Shown here: positions 46,433 through 54,865 of the stretch, piece by piece | Layout of the letters: every line of letters begins with the position of its first letter | Numbering within the stretch: position 1 is the stretch's first letter | DNA from: Mesonia algae | GTDB lineage: Bacteria > Bacteroidota > Bacteroidia > Flavobacteriales > Flavobacteriaceae | Direction of reading: 5' to 3' | Assembly: GCF_003253545.1 (NCBI RefSeq) | Contig: NZ_QKYV01000005.1 | Location: forward strand, 124,001 to 188,000 | Length of the DNA: 64,000 nucleotides | The notes under the pieces: model-generated | The model's input: only the letters and a program-made list of their open reading frames with translations | The model's database searches: none | Told to the model about the DNA's origin: nothing | Translations under genes and position numbers: made by a program

Positions 46433-46468
46433 GGATCGGTGCGAGGGCAAAGCATCGGTCCTTTTTTT
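46433..46468 (+). terminator. Terminator after the PhoX-like gene
   Basis: Ten-base arms GGATCGGTGC / GCATCGGTCC (two G-T pairs) followed by seven T. It covers the alternative upstream GTG of the LRR gene, which supports the later ATG start. Confidence 0.85.
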
Positions 46469-46486
46469 CATTTAAAGATTATATAT

Positions 46487-47416
46487 ATGAAATACTTTAA
46501 AAATACTTTGATAATTTGTTTGTTCTGTTGTGCATGTAGTTTGTGCTCACATTCTATTTACGCACAAAGTGCAAATCCGTTAAGAAATAAAGTTTACGAT
46601 AAATTAAATGTCGCTGTAGCGGAAAAAAATGATGTGAAGAGTCTCAATTTAAGAGATCAACAGTTATTTTTTATTCCAGAAGATTTAAAAGAATTTCAAG
46701 AATTAACGTTTTTAAATTTAATGCGAAATCATTTATCACATTGGGAGTCATCTCTTTTTCAGCTAAATAAACTCGAAACACTTAACTTAAAATTAAATTC
46801 CTTCCAGTACTTGCCTCAAGAAATAAGCGAACTAGATAATTTAAAATCACTAGATATAGCAGACAATTCTCTTGCACAAATACCGAGATCTATTGGAAAA
46901 TTAAAGGAATTACAATTTTTACATTTATCTTCAAATTCATTAACTGCCTTACCAGAAGAAATAGGGGATTGTAAAAGTTTAGAGGTGCTAGAATTGGCAC
47001 ACAATCAACTTAGTTATTTACCGCAAAACATACGAGGATTAAAAAACCTGAAAACTTTAAAACTTGGTTTTAATCAGTTTCATGAATTTGATAGAGAATG
47101 GGCAAAGCTTAAGTCTTTAGAGGAACTTAACTTAGAACATAATAAATTAAGGAATTTGCCAGAAGAGATAAGGAATTTACGTCATTTAAAAATTCTTATC
47201 ATAAATGATAATGAACTAAACGTATTACCAAAATTCTTTTCAGAATTAAAATCGTTAGAAATGCTTATAATTTCTAACAATGATTTAGAGAAATTTCCAG
47301 AAAAACTTAGCGGTTTGAAAAATATTCAAACATTAATAGCTGTGGGTAACTCTTTTAGTGATAGTGAAAAAGCAAGAGTTAAAGGTGAGTTACCAAAATG
47401 TAAAATTTATTTTTAA
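46487..47416 (+). CDS. Leucine-rich-repeat protein, exported
   Basis: The protein has 309 residues from the ATG at 46487. Its signal peptide has an unusual run of Cys (LFCCACSLCS) and ends near YAQS. From about residue 40 to 290 there are about ten leucine-rich repeats of 23 residues of the form LxxLxxLxLxxNxLxxLPxEI. LRR proteins bind other proteins; no catalytic domain is attached. It is flanked by terminators on both sides, so it is a single transcription unit. Confidence 0.85.
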   Translation: MKYFKNTLIICLFCCACSLCSHSIYAQSANPLRNKVYDKLNVAVAEKNDVKSLNLRDQQLFFIPEDLKEFQELTFLNLMRNHLSHWESSLFQLNKLETLNLKLNSFQYLPQEISELDNLKSLDIADNSLAQIPRSIGKLKELQFLHLSSNSLTALPEEIGDCKSLEVLELAHNQLSYLPQNIRGLKNLKTLKLGFNQFHEFDREWAKLKSLEELNLEHNKLRNLPEEIRNLRHLKILIINDNELNVLPKFFSELKSLEMLIISNNDLEKFPEKLSGLKNIQTLIAVGNSFSDSEKARVKGELPKCKIYF

Positions 47417-47425
47417 TATTTAAAG

Positions 47426-47469
47426 GGCTAGATTTTTATTTTATTCAAATAAAAATCTAGCCTTTTTTT
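47426..47469 (+). terminator. Strong terminator after the LRR gene
   Basis: Perfect 16-base arms (GGCTAGATTTTTATTT and its complement) around a five-base loop, then seven T. Confidence 0.92.
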
Positions 47470-47562
47470 AAGAATACAGATACTTTTAGATACAGTAAAT
47501 AAGAAAGGTTTAAGCTTAAGAAGCTTATACTAAATAAGAATTATAGAGTTTAGCTTGCATAA

Positions 47563-47593
47563 AAAAAACCTTCTCAAATTGAGAAGGTTTTTT
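47563..47593 (-). terminator. Terminator of the tRNA-Leu gene
   Basis: Arms AAAAAACCTTCTCAA / TTGAGAAGGTTTTTT placed directly after the tRNA 3' end on the minus strand, with A and T runs on the two sides. Confidence 0.9.
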
Positions 47594-47595
47594 AG

Positions 47596-47677
47596 TACGG
47601 GCGGAGAGACTCGAACTCTCACACCTCGCGGCACTAGATCCTAAGTCTAGCGTGTCTACCAATTCCACCACGCCCGC
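47596..47677 (-). tRNA. tRNA-Leu (anticodon TAG)
   Basis: Cloverleaf read from the sequence: acceptor GCGGGCG / CGCCCGT, D-loop with GGTAGAC, and anticodon loop CTTAGGA in a CTAGA/TCTAG stem. A class II variable arm and the T-arm GAGAGTTCGAGTCTC complete it. The long variable arm and TAG anticodon identify leucine. CCA is not encoded. Confidence 0.96.
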
Positions 47678-47720
47678 ATTATTTTCTTAACAGAACTTAG
47701 GACTCTCTGCTAAGCGGTTG

Positions 47721-47750
47721 CAAATATAAACAAAGATTACAATATTCAAA
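47721..47750 (-). promoter_or_regulatory. Complete promoter (TTTG-N18-TATATTTG) of tRNA-Leu
   Basis: -7 box TATATTTG at 47721-47728 and -33 TTTG at 47747-47750 on the minus strand, 18 bases apart. This is the Bacteroidota primary sigma factor consensus. Confidence 0.7.
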
Positions 47751-47826
47751 GAAAGATTATTATAAAAATTTCTTTTTTTATCTTGGAGTTCTTATCTTGA
47801 GCAATCTTTTAAAAAAAACAGCGAAA

Positions 47827-49227
47827 ATGAATAGGAGTAAAGCATACGTAGAAGAAAATAAGCAAAGGTTTATAGAAGAATTAGTTCAAATTCTTAAAAT
47901 ACCATCGGTGAGTGCAGATCCTGCCTTTAAAGATGATGTGATAAAAACGGCAGAAGCAATTAAAGAAAGTCTAAAGAATGCGGGTTGTACACTTACTGAA
48001 ATTTGTGAAACTCCAGGTTACCCTGTGGTTTATGGAGAACGTATCATAGACGAATCTTTGCCCACTATTTTAGTATATGGACATTATGATGTTCAACCTG
48101 CTGATCCTATTGAGCTTTGGGATAATCCTCCTTTTGAGCCGGTAATAAAGAAAACTGAAATTCACCCTGAAGGAGCAATTTTTGCTCGTGGAGCATGTGA
48201 TGACAAGGGACAAATGTATATGCACGTAAAAGCTTTAGAGTATATGGTGCAAAATGATGACTTGCCTTGTAATGTAAAGTTTATGATTGAAGGAGAAGAA
48301 GAAGTAGGGAGTGAGAACTTAGGATGGTTTATAGAAAGAAATCAAGAAAAGCTTAAAAACGATGTGATTTTAATTTCTGACACAGGGATGATCGCTAAAG
48401 ATGTCCCATCTATAACCACAGGTTTACGAGGCTTAAGTTATGTAGAAGTAGAAGTTACAGGTCCTAACAGAGATTTACATTCTGGGTTGTACGGTGGTGC
48501 TGTAGCTAACCCTATTAATGTGTTGAGTAAAATGATAGCCTCTCTTACCGATGAGAATAACCATATCACCATTCCAGGATTCTATGATAAGGTTGAAGAA
48601 TTATCTAAGGAAGAGCGCGCTAAGATGGCGGAAGCTCCGTTTAATTTAGAGAAGTACAAAGAAGCATTAGACTTAAATGATGTTTATGGCGAAAAAGGAT
48701 ACGTAACGAATGAAAGAAATTCTATTCGTCCTACCCTAGATGTCAACGGAATTTGGGGTGGTTATATAGGTGAAGGAGCTAAAACAGTAATACCAAGTAA
48801 AGCTTTTGCGAAAATTTCTATGCGTTTAGTTCCCAACCAAGATTGGAGAGAAATTACACAATTGTTCAAAACTCACTTTGAAAATATTGCTCCAAGCGGA
48901 GTTACGGTAGAGGTAAGACCTCACCATGGAGGTCAAGGTTATGTAACTCCAATTACAGGAATCGAGTATCAAGCTGCTAATGATGCCTATAAGGAAGTTT
49001 TTGGTAAAGATCCAATTCCGCAAAGAAGTGGTGGGAGTATTCCTATTGTTTCTATGTTTGAAAAAGAATTAGGAAGTAAAACTATTTTAATGGGGTTTGG
49101 GTTAGATAGTGATGCCATTCACTCCCCTAATGAGAATTTTGGAGTTTGGAATTATCTTAAAGGAATTGAAACTATTCCTTTTTTCTACAAACATTTTACA
49201 AAATTAAAACAAGAAGAAACTAAATAA
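47827..49227 (+). CDS. M20 family dipeptidase/carboxypeptidase
   Basis: The protein has 466 residues from the ATG at 47827. A TTG 30 bases earlier has no better signal. Metal-site segments of the M20 family are VYGHYDVQPADP, GACDDKGQMYMH, EGEEEVGSEN and the later GFGLDSDAIHSPNE. An inserted dimerisation domain lies between about 210 and 340. It is of the carnosinase-like (M20A/CPG2) type that splits dipeptides in the cytoplasm. A terminator follows at 49252-49281. Confidence 0.9.
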   Translation: MNRSKAYVEENKQRFIEELVQILKIPSVSADPAFKDDVIKTAEAIKESLKNAGCTLTEICETPGYPVVYGERIIDESLPTILVYGHYDVQPADPIELWDNPPFEPVIKKTEIHPEGAIFARGACDDKGQMYMHVKALEYMVQNDDLPCNVKFMIEGEEEVGSENLGWFIERNQEKLKNDVILISDTGMIAKDVPSITTGLRGLSYVEVEVTGPNRDLHSGLYGGAVANPINVLSKMIASLTDENNHITIPGFYDKVEELSKEERAKMAEAPFNLEKYKEALDLNDVYGEKGYVTNERNSIRPTLDVNGIWGGYIGEGAKTVIPSKAFAKISMRLVPNQDWREITQLFKTHFENIAPSGVTVEVRPHHGGQGYVTPITGIEYQAANDAYKEVFGKDPIPQRSGGSIPIVSMFEKELGSKTILMGFGLDSDAIHSPNENFGVWNYLKGIETIPFFYKHFTKLKQEETK

Positions 49228-49251
49228 GATTTTAATCTTAAAATTTTTAAT

Positions 49252-49281
49252 AACCGAATGTAGAAATACATTCGGTTTTTT
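49252..49281 (+). terminator. Terminator after the M20 dipeptidase gene
   Basis: Perfect 11-base arms AACCGAATGTA / TACATTCGGTT with a GAAA tetraloop and a T run. Its end overlaps the promoter box of the next gene. Confidence 0.9.
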
Positions 49282-49288
49282 ATTTTTG
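49281..49288 (+). promoter_or_regulatory. -7 promoter box (TATTTTTG) for the DUF6495 gene
   Basis: Exact TAnnTTTG starting on the last T of the preceding terminator, 24 bases before the ATG at 49313. Confidence 0.55.
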
Positions 49289-49312
49289 CAATTCCTAAAA
49301 GGAAAAGAGTTT

Positions 49313-49789
49313 ATGAAATACGCAAGGTTAACAAAAGAGCAATTGGATGAGTTGCATCCAGAATTTATAAATTTTCTAGCTTCTCAATCCATTACCGCAG
49401 AGGAGTGGGCAGAGATAAAAGAAAATAAACCACAATTAGCAGAAGATGAGTTAGATGTATTTAGTGATTTGGTTTGGGAAGGAGTTCTCAATCAGGCTAA
49501 TTACTTAGAACACATCTCTAAGCAACAATTGTTTTTATTTCATATAGACGATATTCAAATGCGCCTTATCGGAATAAAAGTTAAAAATGATGCGATTAAT
49601 ATCACTACCAAAGAAGGTTATGCTTGGTTACAAGATAACTTGCTTAAAGAAGATGTAGAGATCTATAATTCAGTTAAAGCGATATCAGAAGATCGTAATA
49701 AAGACATCTTTGCACTCATTCAGCAAGGAGCCAATATTACTAAAGGAGAGCTTTTTCAATATTTTGAAAGAATAATAGAGGTAGATTAA
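49313..49789 (+). CDS. DUF6495-type protein of unknown function
   Basis: The protein has 158 residues from the ATG at 49313, with AAAAGGAAAAGAG ahead as ribosome site. The upstream TTG overlaps the promoter box. It is acidic, soluble and mostly helical, with the start MKYARLTKEQLDELHPEF. It matches a small conserved Bacteroidota family of unknown role, as far as I can recall. It has its own promoter and converges on the MacB-like permease gene 11 bases away. Confidence 0.65.
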   Translation: MKYARLTKEQLDELHPEFINFLASQSITAEEWAEIKENKPQLAEDELDVFSDLVWEGVLNQANYLEHISKQQLFLFHIDDIQMRLIGIKVKNDAINITTKEGYAWLQDNLLKEDVEIYNSVKAISEDRNKDIFALIQQGANITKGELFQYFERIIEVD

Positions 49790-49800
49790 TTTAGCCTCTA

Positions 49801-51042
49801 TTATTCATAACGTAAAGATTCTATCGGATTCTGTTTAGCAGCTTTAAGAGCAGGATAACCTCCAGAAATAATAGCAATCAATAACGATATCACGGTTGCC
49901 GATATGATTGCCCCCCAAGGAATACTAAAATCAAAATCGGCACTTACAGCCACAATATAACCGATTAGCATCCCTAATATAATTCCTAAAATTCCGCCAA
50001 GCTGACCTATAATAATAGTTTCGCTAAAAAACTGAAATGCAATGGTATTCTTTTTAGCTCCCAAGGCTTTTCTAACACCAATCTCACGTGTTCTTTCCGT
50101 AACTGAAACCAACATAATATTCATTAACGCTATAGAAGAACCTAGAATGGTGATAATAGAAATGATCCAAGCGGCAGCATCTAGGTAGCCAGTGATTTTA
50201 AAAATTTCATTTAAAAGGCTGTCACTACGTTCAAGTCCAAAATTGTTCTCTTCTTTAGGTTGTAGCTTTCTAATTTTTCTAAAAGTAATAATAGCTTCAT
50301 CTTGAGCGCCTTCTATCATCTCCTTATCATCAACCTTTACGCTAATATTGTAGTTGGTGTTTGCCAAATTAAATAGGGTACGTGCTTTTTGAATAGGAAT
50401 TAAAACACGCAAATCTTGATTGTTTCCAAAAGTCGAACCCTTGCTTTCTAAAACTCCAATTACTTTAAATTTCGCACCACGTACACTAATGGTCTTATTT
50501 ATGGGGTCTATATTTTTAAAAATACCATCTTTTAAATCAGATCCTATTACGCATACGCTTACATTATTTTCAATATCAAAATAAGAAAAATCTCTTCCTG
50601 TTTCTACTTCTAACCCAGAGTTGGTTAAAAAATATTCATTTACCCCCAAAACGCTTACTTCGGGATCGGTTTTTTCTTTTCCGTACCTTATTTCGGCTGT
50701 AGAAGTTCCTGTAAAAGAGATAGAGGTGTTGGTATTTGGGTAAATAAAATTGTCTTTAAATTCTTTAGCATCTCGATAAGTAACTACGGGATTAATTTTT
50801 TGAACCTCGCCACTTCCTCTGGTTTGCACCGTAAAATCATAACGTTGTAAATTAAAAGTATTGGCTCCCATAGAAGCAAAATCACTCGTAATTGTATTTT
50901 CTAAAGCATTTACAGCGCTTAAAATACCTACTAAAGCAGTAATACCAATGGCGATAATTAAAACGGTTAAAATAGTTCTAAGCAGCTGTGTTCTAATGCT
51001 ATCTAAGGCTATTTTTATATTTTCTTTGACTAATGAAAACAT
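49801..51042 (-). CDS. MacB/FtsX-type ABC transporter permease (orphan)
   Basis: The protein has 413 residues. An N-terminal helix (RTQLLRTILTVLIIAIGITALVG) is followed by a MacB periplasmic core (about 45-270) and three C-terminal helices, ending KAAKQNPIESLRYE. VTERTREIGVRKALGAKK is the FtsX cytoplasmic coupling motif. As with the permease at 10377-11633, no ATPase lies next to it. It is divergent from hisS. Confidence 0.88.
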   Translation of the reverse strand: MFSLVKENIKIALDSIRTQLLRTILTVLIIAIGITALVGILSAVNALENTITSDFASMGANTFNLQRYDFTVQTRGSGEVQKINPVVTYRDAKEFKDNFIYPNTNTSISFTGTSTAEIRYGKEKTDPEVSVLGVNEYFLTNSGLEVETGRDFSYFDIENNVSVCVIGSDLKDGIFKNIDPINKTISVRGAKFKVIGVLESKGSTFGNNQDLRVLIPIQKARTLFNLANTNYNISVKVDDKEMIEGAQDEAIITFRKIRKLQPKEENNFGLERSDSLLNEIFKITGYLDAAAWIISIITILGSSIALMNIMLVSVTERTREIGVRKALGAKKNTIAFQFFSETIIIGQLGGILGIILGMLIGYIVAVSADFDFSIPWGAIISATVISLLIAIISGGYPALKAAKQNPIESLRYE

Positions 51043-51116
51043 GAGTTAAGGTTAAGCGTTGTTAATAAGACGACTTTAAGCTTTAAAAGTTACTTAAAAT
51101 ATGTCTTTTGTTTAAT

Positions 51117-51124
51117 TATCTTTG
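51117..51124 (+). promoter_or_regulatory. -7 promoter box (TATCTTTG) for hisS
   Basis: Exact TAnnTTTG, 17 bases before the hisS ATG at 51142. The in-frame GTG at 51124 begins inside the box and cannot be the start. Confidence 0.55.
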
Positions 51125-51141
51125 TGACTTTAAATTTTGAT

Positions 51142-52512
51142 ATGGCACAAAAACCAACAATACCCAAAGGAACAAGAGATTTTTCTCCTGTCGAAGTTAG
51201 TAAAAGAAATTATATTTTTTCTACCATCAAATCTCAATTTCAAAAATTCGGATTTCAGCCTATAGAAACTCCCAGTTTTGAAAACTCAGATACTTTAATG
51301 GGAAAATATGGAGAAGAAGGAGACCGACTTATTTTTAAGATTCTTAATAGTGGAGACTTCCTTAAGAAAGTAAATGATGACGCTTTCGCGGAAAAAAATA
51401 GCCAAGCCATTACTCCGAAAATTTCAGAAAAGGCATTACGTTATGACCTTACTGTTCCTTTCGCGAGGTATGTAGTACAACATCAAAACGAAATTGAATT
51501 TCCCTTTAAACGTTATCAAATACAGCCTGTGTGGCGTGCAGACCGTCCGCAAAAAGGAAGGTTTAGAGAATTTTATCAGTGTGATGCAGATGTAGTAGGG
51601 AGCGATAGCCTTTGGCAAGAAGTAGAATTCGTTCAGCTTTATGATGCTGTATTTACTTCTTTAGGTTTGGAGGGAGTAACTATAAAAATTAATAATAGAA
51701 AAATTCTTTCTGGTTTTGCCGAAGTGATTGGAGAAAGCGATAAACTCATCGATTTTACCGTAGCATTAGATAAATTAGATAAAATAGGAGAAGAGGGTGT
51801 CATTAAAGAAATGCAGGCTAAAGGAATTTCCGCGGAAGCGATAAAAACCATTACGCCTATATTTACTCTAACTGGAGATTTCTCTACTAAAATTGAAGGC
51901 TTAAAAGCTATTTTAAACTCTTCTGAAGAAGGAAAAAAAGGAATAGAAGAATTAGAGTTTATACAGCGAGCCATCGAAGCGATGCCTTTAAAAACAGCTA
52001 AATTAGATTTAGATGTGACTTTAGCACGCGGACTTAATTATTACACTGGAGCTATTTTTGAAGTTGCTGCTCCCAAAAATGTGAAAATGGGATCGATAGG
52101 CGGTGGAGGTCGTTATGATGATCTTACAGGCATATTCGGACTTAAAAATATAAGTGGAGTTGGTATTTCGTTTGGCTTAGATAGAATTTATTTGGTGTTA
52201 GAAGAACTTGGTTTATTTCCAGCTTCCGCGGAAGCAAATACACAAATCATTTTTATCAATTTTGGAGAAAAAGAAGCGCTATACGCAATGAAAGCGGTAA
52301 GAGAATTAAGAAACCAAAATGTCGCTGCCGAAATGTATCCTGATGCTGCTAAAATGAAAAAACAAATGAATCACGCTAATAAACGAAACATTCCTTTTGT
52401 AGTTTTAGCAGGAACCAAAGAAATGGAAGAAGAAACGTTTACTTTGAAAAATATGGTATCTGGAGAGCAATCTACCGTGACTCTAGAAGAAATGCTAAAG
52501 ACAATCAAATAA
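51142..52512 (+). CDS. hisS: Histidyl-tRNA synthetase
   Basis: The protein has 456 residues, starting MAQKPTIPKGTRDF. Class II motifs are visible: motif 2 FREFYQCDADVVG, the His-specific ARGLNYYTGAIFEV and GGGGRYDDLTGIFG, and motif 3 GVGISFGLDRIYLVLEE. A C-terminal anticodon-binding domain follows (about 365-456). It charges tRNA-His. Three copies of the dispersed palindrome lie in this gene (51381, 51828, 52222), all adding Ala/Glu-rich residues at points where insertions are tolerated. Confidence 0.96.
   Translation: MAQKPTIPKGTRDFSPVEVSKRNYIFSTIKSQFQKFGFQPIETPSFENSDTLMGKYGEEGDRLIFKILNSGDFLKKVNDDAFAEKNSQAITPKISEKALRYDLTVPFARYVVQHQNEIEFPFKRYQIQPVWRADRPQKGRFREFYQCDADVVGSDSLWQEVEFVQLYDAVFTSLGLEGVTIKINNRKILSGFAEVIGESDKLIDFTVALDKLDKIGEEGVIKEMQAKGISAEAIKTITPIFTLTGDFSTKIEGLKAILNSSEEGKKGIEELEFIQRAIEAMPLKTAKLDLDVTLARGLNYYTGAIFEVAAPKNVKMGSIGGGGRYDDLTGIFGLKNISGVGISFGLDRIYLVLEELGLFPASAEANTQIIFINFGEKEALYAMKAVRELRNQNVAAEMYPDAAKMKKQMNHANKRNIPFVVLAGTKEMEEETFTLKNMVSGEQSTVTLEEMLKTIK
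51381..51394. repeat. Dispersed in-frame palindrome, copy in hisS (FAE form)
   Basis: CGCTTTCGCGGAAA, encoding A-F-A-E near residue 83 of HisS. Confidence 0.75.
51828..51840. repeat. Dispersed in-frame palindrome, copy in hisS (SAEA form)
   Basis: TTCCGCGGAAGCG, encoding S-A-E-A near residue 231 of HisS. Confidence 0.8.
52222..52235. repeat. Dispersed in-frame palindrome, copy in hisS (14 bp, perfect)
   Basis: GCTTCCGCGGAAGC, encoding A-S-A-E-A near residue 362, in the linker before the anticodon-binding domain. Confidence 0.88.
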
Positions 52513-52520
52513 TCTTAAAA

Positions 52521-52550
52521 AAAATCCCGAACAAGTGTTCGGGATTTTTT
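52521..52550 (+). terminator. Terminator after hisS
   Basis: Arms AAAATCCCGAACA / TGTTCGGGATTTT with a two-base loop and a T run. Confidence 0.9.
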
Positions 52551-52735
52551 TAATGTGGTTAAAGCTGCTGTGTTCTAACTGGGTTAAATAATAATTTGAA
52601 CATCAATAAAAATATAGCGTGATTTATGGTAAAGAAAAGAATGTTTTAATTTCAGCTAGAACGATGTCATAATCTTGTATGCTGATATAGAGAACTATAA
52701 TACTTCTACGTAAGGAAATACAGGAAGATTGGTAG

Positions 52736-53506
52736 TCACGAGTTTGAATTAAATATCAAATCAAATAATGAATCTGTAAAATTATTTGTATCAAATTCTA
52801 TATTTAACTCTTTATATGCCGTTTTAAATAAAATAGATATGCATTGAACAGCATCAGTAACAGGTACTGGATCAATCCACATTGGCCAAAAGGAAAAAGA
52901 ACTAGCATGTGCAATTTGTGAGTACATTCTCCATCTAGATAAGAAAACAGAGGAATCACTTAGATCTATATATTGCATTTTTTGGAACATTGTCAATCCC
53001 CAGGGATCATCAAAGCTAAAATGTTCATTTTCTAATTTTATATATTCTTGTAAATTTTTCTTATCATTTTTATCTCTGTTATGATAGGATCTATAAGTAT
53101 CAGCTTTATTTTTTTTTATTCTCTTTAGTGTTTTCTCAGGCAGATTATTTAGACTTATTCCGTACGTATTGTTTTCATAAATTTGGAGATCTCTTAAGTA
53201 TAACCATTTCCTCCATCTTTCGTTTGTCAAGTCTTGGTCGTTTGTATTTTTTAAAATTGAAAAATTAGCGACTGATTCAAATAAAAACCTTGTAATTAAA
53301 CAAGATTGTAACCATTTAACCCCGTTTCTTTGATTTTTTTCGTGTAATTCAATAACATTACTAACCAATAGTGAACATTGATTTAGTATCAAATCAGAAA
53401 AAATTAATTTTTTTTCCTCAAAATTTTCATAATTTCCAGTCCGTTTTCCAATATTTAAATTGAAATTTTTTTTATAATGTAAAAATATTAATTCGTCGCT
53501 TTTCAT
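52736..53506 (-). CDS. DUF5677/HEPN-like protein, second gene of a putative conflict cassette
   Basis: The protein has 256 residues, mostly helical, with no signal peptide or membrane helix. LITRFLFESVANFSIL (about 70-85) and RWRMYSQIAHASSF (191-204) resemble DUF5677. R193-x6-H200 fits the Rx4-6H motif of HEPN ribonucleases. The identification is from motif reading only. It starts 13 bases after the DUF2971 gene and must share its transcript. The pair is A+T-rich compared with hisS and the genes around it, and it lies between hisS and tRNA-Met. Confidence 0.55.
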   Translation of the reverse strand: MKSDELIFLHYKKNFNLNIGKRTGNYENFEEKKLIFSDLILNQCSLLVSNVIELHEKNQRNGVKWLQSCLITRFLFESVANFSILKNTNDQDLTNERWRKWLYLRDLQIYENNTYGISLNNLPEKTLKRIKKNKADTYRSYHNRDKNDKKNLQEYIKLENEHFSFDDPWGLTMFQKMQYIDLSDSSVFLSRWRMYSQIAHASSFSFWPMWIDPVPVTDAVQCISILFKTAYKELNIEFDTNNFTDSLFDLIFNSNS

Positions 53507-53519
53507 TATTTACAATTTT

Positions 53520-54410
53520 TTATTCCGGCAAAAAAGGTATTTCTGTAGTTTTTACATTCCATCTATACTTATTTCTATGTCCAAATAGACTGAATGACTC
53601 TCTAGCTCTGTGCAAATGTTTATTGGGCCCAATAACAAACTCATCCAAACCTAAAGTTTCAGAACTAGATAAATCAAACTCATAGTAAGGTATTAGCATA
53701 TTTTTTGTCGGACGATAATTACATTTTTGATCACTAATTTTAAAAGGACCACCTATTAATCTCCATTCTTTCTCTTCCTTAAAAGAGGGATGTTTAATGC
53801 ATTTTGCGAGTATTGAGAACATTGAATTGAAAACCTGCCAAAAAAAATTATGATTGTGTATGTCAAATTTATTTTTTTTATATAGTTGAGTTATATCATC
53901 GATAATTCTCTTAATTGCTTTCTCTTGATCTTCCAAAGAATAAATACAGGGATAGATTTTAAACTGTTGTTCATTTGAGATGTTTAATAATTCGGTATAA
54001 TTAAATCCCATTGAAACACCACTATCTTTACAGTAGCCTCTCCATTGACTTAAAAGATCTTTTTCCTCAGACAATGAAAATACAAAACAATTGTTGGAGT
54101 GGTCAAAAACGGTATTTTCTAAAAGCTTTTCGTAAACATATTTCTCATCATTTCCTAAACTGGATTTAAGAAGTTTAATTAAATACCTTCTTCCAATATC
54201 ACCTGCATATTTAAATTCAGATTCATCGTTGAGAAAATTTATTTGTGTAATCCATAACTTTTTCGAGTTTATTATGTTAAAAACAGAATCGTAAGAGGTG
54301 TAGTGGTATAATTTTTCTGGTATTTCATTTATTTCAATCGGTGGAATGGTCGCATATCTTTGACCTTTAGGTCCCACATAAATATAAGACTCTTGTTTAT
54401 TGTCATTCAT
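53520..54410 (-). CDS. DUF2971 family protein
   Basis: The protein has 296 residues. DUF2971 signatures appear in order: LYHYTSYDSVFNIINSKKLW, ITQINFLNDESEF, FVFSLSEEKDLLSQWRGYC, KEEKEWRLIGG and DEFVIGPNKH. The family has no settled biochemistry; its members recur in defence islands and near phage genes, and the His/Tyr/Trp-Arg pattern suggests a small-ligand or ADP-ribosyl-type pocket. It is the promoter-proximal gene of the two-gene cassette. A near-match box TATATTTA lies just upstream on the minus strand. Confidence 0.82.
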   Translation of the reverse strand: MNDNKQESYIYVGPKGQRYATIPPIEINEIPEKLYHYTSYDSVFNIINSKKLWITQINFLNDESEFKYAGDIGRRYLIKLLKSSLGNDEKYVYEKLLENTVFDHSNNCFVFSLSEEKDLLSQWRGYCKDSGVSMGFNYTELLNISNEQQFKIYPCIYSLEDQEKAIKRIIDDITQLYKKNKFDIHNHNFFWQVFNSMFSILAKCIKHPSFKEEKEWRLIGGPFKISDQKCNYRPTKNMLIPYYEFDLSSSETLGLDEFVIGPNKHLHRARESFSLFGHRNKYRWNVKTTEIPFLPE

Positions 54411-54742
54411 AAATTTTTATTTCTCATAAATATAACGCTTCCATATAAAACTTTTTTAAAAAGTTATAGACATCTTATTCACAGAAAACTATTTTGATAG
54501 CTATATTAAGTCCATTTAACACTGTGCAAGGAGTATTAAATACAAAACGTTTTAATTAACGTTTAGGTATAACAAAAGATCTGATTATCAATAAGATAAG
54601 TTATTATTATTTGTGTTACTAAAAAAAGTAGAGGAGTTTTTGTGAAGTGGTTTTTTGAGAAGTTTCCATTTTTTTAGCCGTCTTAAAAAGTAGCTAAAAA
54701 TAGATTGAACCAAATATGAACCAGTAATTAAGGTAAAAACTG
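54411..54742. other. Gene-free A+T-rich interval
   Basis: About 330 bases between the DUF2971 start and the tRNA-Met terminator. It should contain the cassette promoter near 54430. No ORF, direct repeat of the tRNA end, or integrase remnant was recognised. Confidence 0.55.
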
Positions 54743-54770
54743 AAAAACCCCCGTAAGTACAGGGGTTTTT
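54743..54770 (-). terminator. Terminator of tRNA-Met
   Basis: Arms AAAAACCCC / GGGGTTTTT with a short loop, 11 bases beyond the tRNA 3' end on the minus strand. Confidence 0.85.
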
Positions 54771-54780
54771 GTAGTCTATG

Positions 54781-54854
54781 TAGCGAGACCGAGATTTGAA
54801 CTCGGGACCTCCGGGTTATGAATCCGACGCTCTAACCAACTGAGCTACCTCGCC
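54781..54854 (-). tRNA. tRNA-Met (anticodon CAT)
   Basis: Cloverleaf: acceptor GGCGAGG / TCTCGCT, D-arm GCTCAGTTGGTTAGAGC, anticodon loop TTCATAA, T-arm CCGAGTTCAAATCTCGG. CAT could also be the Ile tRNA modified to lysidine. The A-C mismatch closing the anticodon loop is noted. CCA is not encoded. Confidence 0.93.
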
Positions 54855-54865
54855 GTTTGCGGGTG

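Noticed and set aside
46439-46486. Upstream start for the LRR protein
   Set aside because: It lies within the terminator hairpin of the PhoX-like gene; the later ATG gives a normal signal peptide.
51124-51141. GTG start for hisS six codons upstream
   Set aside because: The codon starts inside the TATCTTTG promoter box, and the conserved protein start MAQKPTIPKGTRDF begins at 51142.
54411-54780. Integration site (att) of an island at tRNA-Met
   Set aside because: No integrase, and no repeat of the tRNA 3' end was found on the far side of the cassette.
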